Under the pieces are notes generated by a model. That model had not been told where the DNA came from. It worked only from the letters and a program-made list of their open reading frames with translations, and ran no database searches. The translations under genes were made by a program, and so were the position numbers. Shown piece by piece: positions 1 through 4,534 of a stretch of 6,543 bases of DNA; the first letter of the stretch is position 1; each line of letters starts with the position of its first letter. The stretch is from JANOQP01 sp044227705 (lineage in GTDB: Bacteria > Bacteroidota > Bacteroidia > Chitinophagales > Saprospiraceae): positions 1-6,543 of the forward strand of contig JBGAWE010000244.1 of assembly GCA_044227705.1 (NCBI GenBank), given 5' to 3'.

Positions 1-710
1 GTTTTTAGGACGCGCATAGCGGCTATGTACTGCCTCGCCAAACGGGGGATGTTGACCTTGCTGCCGGTGGTGTCGTCCGTCCAAGTTACCGGCAACTCCT
101 TGATTTTCAATGAGTTCCACTCGGCGACGGCCAAAAGCTCGGTGCTGAAAAACCAGCCGTCGGAGACCGCGCCGCCCTCGCGCAGCATCGCCACGCGGTC
201 GCGGCGCAGCCACTTGAAGCCGCACATCCCATCGGAAAATCGGGTGCCGAGGTAAAGCTGGAGCATGAGGTTGAACACGCGGCTCGTCACCTCTCTTTTC
301 AAGGTCCGGCCGACGACCCGCGCGCCTCGGGCCAGCCGCGAGCCGTAAACGACATCGAAACCCTCTTTTTCGATGAAAGAAATCGCCTCGGGAAAATGGG
401 CGAGGTCGGTCGCCATGTCGAGGTCCATGTAGCCGACGATGTCGGCCGTGCTTTGCGACCAGCTGGTTTTGAGGGCGAGGCCGACGCCTTTTTTCGGGAC
501 GCGAACGAGGCGGACGGCGGGCAGTTCCTTCTCCAGTTCGAGCGCGATTTCAGGCGTCCGGTCTGTCGAGCCGTTGTCGGCGATGGCGATTTTCCAGCGG
601 GTGGCCGCGCCGCCTGGCCAGTTTTCTTCCAAAAAGGAATAGAGGAAACGGACCTGCCGGTCGAGCGATTCCTCCTCGTTGAGGACGGGGATGGTGATGT
701 CGAAGGTCAT
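1..710 (-). CDS. Family 2 glycosyltransferase, polyprenyl-phosphate sugar transferase type (3' end cut by window)
   Basis: Encodes the first 236 residues of a GT-A fold glycosyltransferase; the C-terminus runs off the left edge. The protein opens MTFDITIPVLNEEESL, the usual start of this family. DNGSTD is at residues 45-50, the metal-binding DLD at 96-98 (in YMDLDMATDL), DGMCGFK at 160-166, GWFFSTELLA at 185-194 and WTDDTTGSKVNI at 210-221. The last three blocks are typical of dolichol/undecaprenyl-phosphate mannose or glucose synthases, which transfer a sugar from a nucleotide sugar to a lipid carrier at the inner membrane. Sugar and acceptor cannot be read from the sequence. The ATG at 710 is chosen because the family's N-terminal beta strand follows at once and the lycopene cyclase stop lies 27 bp upstream. 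Same strand and short gap suggest cotranscription with the crt genes. It is not the CrtX type of zeaxanthin glucosyltransferase, so a role in carotenoid glycosylation is only a guess. Confidence 0.9.
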   Translation of the reverse strand, partial: MTFDITIPVLNEEESLDRQVRFLYSFLEENWPGGAATRWKIAIADNGSTDRTPEIALELEKELPAVRLVRVPKKGVGLALKTSWSQSTADIVGYMDLDMATDLAHFPEAISFIEKEGFDVVYGSRLARGARVVGRTLKREVTSRVFNLMLQLYLGTRFSDGMCGFKWLRRDRVAMLREGGAVSDGWFFSTELLAVAEWNSLKIKELPVTWTDDTTGSKVNIPRLARQYIAAMRVLK

Positions 711-737
711 TTTTCGAGCAGGTTTGGGCGGGTGAAA

Positions 738-1607
738 TTAGCTGGCCTGCTCGCTGTTTCCGGCCATTTCAAAAAGGGTCACGTTGGCCAGCAGCATCAA
801 AAAGGAATAGGCGAAGTCCTCCGCCGGAATCGTCCCGACACGCAGGCCGCTAAACTCAGCGGGGTTGTACAGCACGACGGGCGAGCCGGTCGCAGCGCCC
901 GTCAGCACGCCGTTGATTATCAAAAAAGGGATGCACGACAGCAGGAAGGCCGCCCCGAACCGCAGCCGCCAGCCCGGCGCGACGAACAGCGCGTGGAAGG
1001 CCAAAAAGCAGCCGCACCAAATCGCGGTCGAACAGGTGTAGAGCCGCCCGAGGTTGGCGAGGCCGATGGCGAGGAAGACGGCGGCGAGTGCGAAAAGCAG
1101 CCATTTTTCACCTGTGAACCGAGGTTCGGCGGGGAAAAAGTGCTTCAACGAAAAGTAGATGAACACGCAGGCGGCAGGAACGACCAGGAAGAAAAGCCAT
1201 TCCTCCATTGGCAAGCCGAGGAGCCAGCCGGCGGCGAGCGTGTGGTTTTTTGAAAAAGTCCAAACGCCGAGGCGGGCGAAGACCACGTCCCAGGCGATGA
1301 AAAAGAGGCTGACCGGCCAATTCGCCCGGAGGAAGCGCAGCCAATGCCGGTCAAAGCGAAGCGCGGGGAGCCTTCCGAAAGCCAGCGGGAAGAACCCGGT
1401 GAACGCAAGGAGCGCGGCGTAGAGCCAGCTTTTTTCCAAAAAAGGAAGGCTGAAAAGGCGTGGGACCTGCTCCTCAAAAACCCTCGACGAGGTCGGGTGG
1501 AAAAACCAGATGGCGACGACGGACAGCGTCGCGGCAACGAGAAAAGCGACCGGCGCGGTTCGCCCATGTATTTTTGAAAAACCCGTAAACGGTTGGATCT
1601 CAATCAT
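738..1607 (-). CDS. Lycopene beta-cyclase, fused CrtYcd-type membrane protein
   Basis: A 289-residue integral membrane protein of the heterodimer-type (CrtYc/CrtYd, fused) lycopene cyclase family, which closes the ends of lycopene to give beta-carotene. There are two homologous halves. The first has WPVSLFFIAWDVVFARLGVW (97-116) and LPMEEWLFF (132-140) with the family PxEE motif. The second has IPFLIINGVLTG (226-237), then VVLYNPAE and GTIPAEDFAYSFLM (258-271) with the PxED motif. About eight hydrophobic segments are visible. The ATG at 1607 overlaps the end of crtZ by 8 bp, consistent with translational coupling; a longer in-frame start at 1721 would add only an Arg/Ser-rich shadow of crtZ. 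The first 55-60 residues, with one hydrophobic stretch (about 17-36), precede the point where relatives usually begin. This family is unrelated to the FAD-dependent CrtY/CrtL cyclases. Family confidence is high; the exact product (beta ring at one or both ends) is inferred. Confidence 0.9.
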   Translation of the reverse strand: MIEIQPFTGFSKIHGRTAPVAFLVAATLSVVAIWFFHPTSSRVFEEQVPRLFSLPFLEKSWLYAALLAFTGFFPLAFGRLPALRFDRHWLRFLRANWPVSLFFIAWDVVFARLGVWTFSKNHTLAAGWLLGLPMEEWLFFLVVPAACVFIYFSLKHFFPAEPRFTGEKWLLFALAAVFLAIGLANLGRLYTCSTAIWCGCFLAFHALFVAPGWRLRFGAAFLLSCIPFLIINGVLTGAATGSPVVLYNPAEFSGLRVGTIPAEDFAYSFLMLLANVTLFEMAGNSEQAS

Positions 1608-2091
1608 TTGCCTCCGGTTTCGCGGTGCGCCGCCGGTTCTTTTTGAAAAACTTTCGGGCAACGACGAGTAGGCCGAACGACTCGCAGCCGTCCTTCTCGA
1701 CGCGGGCGTGGTGCGCGCCATGCGCCCGGAGGATGGCCCGCGAATAACGCGAGTCGAGCTGCCGGAACCACGGGAAGCGGCGGTGGATGTAGACGTCGTG
1801 GATGAGGAAATAGACGGCCCCGTAGAGGGTGATCCCGATGCCGACGTAGAGCAGCCACTCGTGAATCGTGAAGCTGCCGACGGCGAGGCAGGCGATGCCC
1901 GGCGTGGCGAAGACGAGGAAAAACAGGTCGTTCTTCTCCCACCAAGAGCCAGAGAGATGGTCCTTCTGATGGTGGTCGCGGTGCCACGACCAGAGCGGGC
2001 CGTGCATCAAAAACTTGTGCGCCGACCACGCGACGAACTCCATGCCGCCCGTTGCGGCGAGTACGATGAGGATTTTCGAGAGGATGCTCAT
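1600..2091 (-). CDS. crtZ: Beta-carotene hydroxylase (non-heme di-iron, fatty acid hydroxylase superfamily)
   Basis: A 163-residue membrane protein that hydroxylates beta-ionone rings at C3/C3', taking beta-carotene through cryptoxanthin to zeaxanthin with O2 and di-iron. The histidine clusters are all present: HKFLMH (25-30), HRDHH (37-41), HDVYIHRRFPW (98-108) and HGAHH (124-128), followed by the family signature KDGCESFGLLVV (133-144). Hydrophobic segments lie at about 4-20, 56-72 and 79-97. The length matches bacterial CrtZ. The ATG at 2091 overlaps the crtB stop in an ATGA, and MSILSKILIVLAATGGMEF is a normal N-terminus. An in-frame start at 2550 would add about 150 Arg/Pro-rich residues that are only a shadow of crtB. 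The Lys/Arg-rich tail (about 147-158) probably faces the cytoplasm. CrtZ sits between the phytoene synthase and cyclase genes, which fits production of a hydroxylated xanthophyll. Confidence 0.95.
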   Translation of the reverse strand: MSILSKILIVLAATGGMEFVAWSAHKFLMHGPLWSWHRDHHQKDHLSGSWWEKNDLFFLVFATPGIACLAVGSFTIHEWLLYVGIGITLYGAVYFLIHDVYIHRRFPWFRQLDSRYSRAILRAHGAHHARVEKDGCESFGLLVVARKFFKKNRRRTAKPEAND

Positions 2092-2963
2092 GATGGGATC
2101 GGATATGCGGTGAACGTCTCGCAAGGCTCGAAATAGTTGAACCGCCGCCGCAGGACGACCTTCAGCAGCAGCAAGAATTTCATGCCCGCGCTGACCCGGA
2201 TGCGCCTTTCGCGGACGCGCTGCGGGGGCGTCGCCCTGATTTTTTCGAACAGCCGGACATAATAGCCATACGCAAGGAAGACACCCGCCCGCGCCGCCAG
2301 CGGAAGGCAGAGGATGCCGCGCAGGCCGTCGGCGAAGTCCTTTTCGATTTCGAGTTCGATGCGCTGTTTGTCGGCCTCGGTGAAGTTTTGGAAGTCCACG
2401 CCGGGGAAATAGACGCGGCCGCGCTCCTCGAAGTCGCTTTTGAGGTCGCGGAGGAAATTGATTTTTTGGAAGGCGGCACCGAGGCTGCGGGCCGAGGGTT
2501 TCAGCTCCTCGAACTGGCGCGAGTCGCCGTCGCAGAAGACGCGGAGGCACATCAGCCCAACGACCTCGGCCGAACCGTAAACATATTGATCGAAGCTCTG
2601 GCGGCCGTGCGCGGTCTGTTCGAGGTCCATCTCCATGCTGTCCAGAAAGGCCTCGATGAGCGGCCGCTCGATGCCGTAGCGGTGGACGACGCGCTGGAAG
2701 GCGTGGAGGATTGGGTTGAAGCTGATTCGCTCGTCAATTGCCCGCCAAGTGTCCTCCCGAAAGCGGGCCAAAAGCTCGGCTTGCGGGAAACCGAAAAAGG
2801 TGTCGACAATCTCGTCGGCAAAGCGGACGAAGCCGTAAATCGAGTAAATCGGCTCGCGCAGCGGCGGCGCGAAGGCCCGGATGCCGGCGGAAAAAGAGGT
2901 GCTGTACCGCTTCGTCACCAACTCGGCACAGGCGCTACAGGTCGATTCGTATAGGTCAATCAT
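2088..2963 (-). CDS. crtB: Phytoene synthase (squalene/phytoene synthase family)
   Basis: A 291-residue trans-isoprenyl diphosphate synthase that condenses two geranylgeranyl diphosphates head-to-head to phytoene, the first committed carotenoid step. YSTSFSAGI is at 20-28, followed by the first Asp-rich motif ADEIVD (49-54) in YGFVRFADEIVDTF. YGSAEVVGLMCLRVF is at 129-143, and the second Mg-diphosphate motif LRDLKSDFEERGRVYFP at 171-187. Length and motif spacing match Bacteroidota CrtB rather than squalene synthases. The ATG at 2963 forms an ATGA overlap with the crtI stop, and the crtZ ATG overlaps this gene's TGA in the same way. Three cysteines lie in the short Pro- and Tyr-containing ends (C9, C12, C281), with no assigned role. 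GGPP must be supplied by a crtE-like gene elsewhere. Assignment is firm. Confidence 0.96.
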   Translation of the reverse strand: MIDLYESTCSACAELVTKRYSTSFSAGIRAFAPPLREPIYSIYGFVRFADEIVDTFFGFPQAELLARFREDTWRAIDERISFNPILHAFQRVVHRYGIERPLIEAFLDSMEMDLEQTAHGRQSFDQYVYGSAEVVGLMCLRVFCDGDSRQFEELKPSARSLGAAFQKINFLRDLKSDFEERGRVYFPGVDFQNFTEADKQRIELEIEKDFADGLRGILCLPLAARAGVFLAYGYYVRLFEKIRATPPQRVRERRIRVSAGMKFLLLLKVVLRRRFNYFEPCETFTAYPIPS

Positions 2964-4453
2964 CGGAGGCGGATTTGTTTCAAGACCAGCTCGGCGGCCA
3001 CCTGCCCCGAGATGAGCGCGGGCGGCAGGCCCGGCCCCGGCACGGTCAATTGGCCGGTGAAGAAAAGGTTTTCCACTCGCGGGCTGCGCATTTTCGGCTT
3101 CAAAAACGCGGTTTGGCGCAGGGTGTTCGCTAGTCCGTAGGCATTGCCGCCGAGGGAGTTGTAGTCATTTTTGAAGTCGTCGACACAGAAGGATTGGCGG
3201 AAAAGGACGCGGCTGCGCAAGTCCGGTTCGTCCGTCTCCTTTTCGAGGCGCGACATCACTTTCTCGAAATACTCATCCCTAACCGCCTCGCTGTCAGGCA
3301 AATCGGTCGCGATGGGCACGAGGATGAACAGGTTCTCGCAGCCCTCTGGCGCGACCGCCGCGTCCGTCACCGACGGGGCGCAGACGTAAAAGAGCGGCTC
3401 CGACGGCCAGCGCGGCCGGTCGTAAATCTCAACGGCGTGGCGGCCAAAATCGCGGTCGAAAAAGAGGTTGTGGTGCTGAAGGTTTTTCACGCGGCCTCGG
3501 ACGCCGAGATAGAAGACGAGGCTCGACGGGGCGAGCGTCCGCTTTTTCCAATATTCTTTTGAATAAAACCGGGCCTCGGGCGGCAGCAGTTCCTGCTCGA
3601 CGTGATGGTAGTCGGCCCCGGCGATGGTGAAATCCGACTCGAAAAGACGGCTGTCGGCGGTTTGGACGGCGGTGGCGCGGCGGTCTTTCACTACGATTTG
3701 AGCGGCAGCCGCGCCGAGTTCGAATTTCACGCCCTCGGCCCGTGCGACCTCGGCCATCGCCTCCGCGATTTTGCCCATGCCGCCCATCGGGTACCAAGTC
3801 CCGAGCCCCATGTCGGCCCAGTTCATCAGCGAGTAGAGGGCGGGCGTTTGCTCCGGTTTTGCCCCGAGAAAGAGGACGGGGAACTCGAGGATTTGCCGCA
3901 GCCGCGCGTCGCGGAACCGGCGGCGGACCTCGCCGGCGAGCGAGCTGAAAAGCTGCAACCGCGTCGCCGCCCGAGCGATTCTCCAATCAAAAAACTCGAG
4001 CGGCGAGTCGCCGGGGCGGAAGACGAACTCGGTCATGCCGAAATCGTACTTGAACCGCGCGTCGTCGAGGAAGCGGCGAAGTTTCGGGCCGCTCCCGGGT
4101 TCCATTTTTTCAAAAAACTCGGTCAGCGCGTCCAGACCGGCAGGCAAGTCGTGGAGTTCGCCACCGCCGAAAAAGACGCAATAGGATGGGTCAAGACGGA
4201 CGAGTTGATAGAAATCGGCCGGTTTTCGTCCAAATTTTTCAAAAAACTGGCTGAAAACCTCGGGCATCCAGTACCAGCTCGGCCCCATGTCGAACAGGAA
4301 GCCGTCTCGCTCGAAGACTCGGAGGCGGCCGCCGATGTGGTCGTTCTTCTCGACGACGGTGACTTCGCAGCCCGCGCGGGCGAGCGTCGCAGCGGCGGCG
4401 AGCGAGGAGACGCCCGCGCCGAGGATGGTGATTTTTTTGTTTTGGCGATTCAC
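2960..4453 (-). CDS. crtI: Phytoene desaturase, FAD-dependent (CrtI type)
   Basis: A 497-residue flavoprotein that desaturates phytoene stepwise to lycopene at the membrane. Residue positions here count from the GTG start. The N-terminal Rossmann motif ITILGAGVSSLAAAATLARAG (8-28) is followed by VVEKNDHIGGRLRVF (33-47), the family's FAD/NAD-binding signature. The C-terminal block NLFFTGQLTVPGPGLPPALI (462-481) is the bacterial phytoene dehydrogenase signature, preceded by NDYNSLGGNAYGLANTL (429-445). These last blocks favour phytoene desaturase over CrtD-type hydroxyneurosporene desaturases. There is no ATG upstream of the Rossmann strand: the choices are GTG at 4453 (chosen, giving the short basic N-terminus MNRQNKK usual in the family) or TTG at 4468, five codons earlier. 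Neither has a clear Shine-Dalgarno sequence. It is the first gene of the crt operon and ends in an ATGA overlap with crtB. The third Gly of the GxGxxG fingerprint is Ser. Confidence 0.95.
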   Translation of the reverse strand: MNRQNKKITILGAGVSSLAAAATLARAGCEVTVVEKNDHIGGRLRVFERDGFLFDMGPSWYWMPEVFSQFFEKFGRKPADFYQLVRLDPSYCVFFGGGELHDLPAGLDALTEFFEKMEPGSGPKLRRFLDDARFKYDFGMTEFVFRPGDSPLEFFDWRIARAATRLQLFSSLAGEVRRRFRDARLRQILEFPVLFLGAKPEQTPALYSLMNWADMGLGTWYPMGGMGKIAEAMAEVARAEGVKFELGAAAAQIVVKDRRATAVQTADSRLFESDFTIAGADYHHVEQELLPPEARFYSKEYWKKRTLAPSSLVFYLGVRGRVKNLQHHNLFFDRDFGRHAVEIYDRPRWPSEPLFYVCAPSVTDAAVAPEGCENLFILVPIATDLPDSEAVRDEYFEKVMSRLEKETDEPDLRSRVLFRQSFCVDDFKNDYNSLGGNAYGLANTLRQTAFLKPKMRSPRVENLFFTGQLTVPGPGLPPALISGQVAAELVLKQIRLR

Positions 4454-4531
4454 GGGCTGCTTAACCAAAAAAGAGGGAGTTGGTTGGACGTCTAGAGACG
4501 CAATGTTATGCTCTCTAAATATCCTGCGTCT
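4454..4531. other. Intergenic gap upstream of crtI
   Basis: This is the only gap in the window longer than 27 bp. Nearly half is taken by the palindrome. The rest, read on the minus strand, is a C/T-rich stretch with CCCTCTTTTTTGG, about 20 bp upstream of the chosen crtI start. I find no good Bacteroidota promoter (TTG, then TAnnTTTG at the usual spacing) and no Shine-Dalgarno sequence. The crt operon may have a weak or atypical promoter here, or may be read through from the upstream repeat-protein gene. Confidence 0.5.
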
Positions 4532-4534
4532 CTA
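4493..4534. repeat. Palindromic element with 10-bp arms overlapping a stop codon
   Basis: Left arm TAGAGACGCA at 4493-4502 and right arm TGCGTCTCTA at 4525-4534 are perfect inverted copies around a 22-bp AT-rich centre. On the minus strand the first three bases of the element are the TAG stop of the repeat-protein gene (4532-4534). The element sits between that gene and crtI, and no second copy is in the window. The perfect arms and terminal TA suggest a dispersed REP-like or small mobile palindrome; similar TAGAGACGCA palindromes are, from memory, common in Bacteroidota and cyanobacteria. The large loop and absence of an adjacent T-run make a classical terminator less likely. Confidence 0.6.

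Noticed and set aside
1..710. Glycosyltransferase as CrtX (zeaxanthin glucosyltransferase)
   Set aside because: Its motifs (DNGSTD, DLD, CGFK, WTDD) are those of GT2 polyprenyl-phosphate sugar transferases, not of the GT1-like CrtX family.
396..1253. 285-codon open frame on the plus strand
   Set aside because: It lies antisense to the glycosyltransferase and lycopene cyclase genes, both of which have clear family motifs. Its product is Arg/Gly/Glu-rich without recognisable domains, as expected from GC-rich antisense frames.
1608..1721. In-frame N-terminal extension of the lycopene cyclase up to 1721
   Set aside because: The added 38 residues are an Arg/Ser-rich shadow of the crtZ 3' end; the ATG at 1607 gives a normal operon overlap.
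2092..2550. In-frame N-terminal extension of crtZ up to 2550
   Set aside because: It would overlap crtB by about 460 bp. The added sequence is Arg/Pro-rich with no family similarity, and CrtZ normally starts at the ATG used here.
3602..4495. 297-codon open frame on the plus strand
   Set aside because: It is wholly antisense to crtI and has low-complexity Glu/Arg/Val composition; it mirrors the codon pattern of crtI.
4493..4534. Palindrome as a rho-independent terminator
   Set aside because: The 22-bp loop is long, no T-run follows the stem directly (the nearest T6 is about 20 bp on), and it precedes an operon on the same strand.
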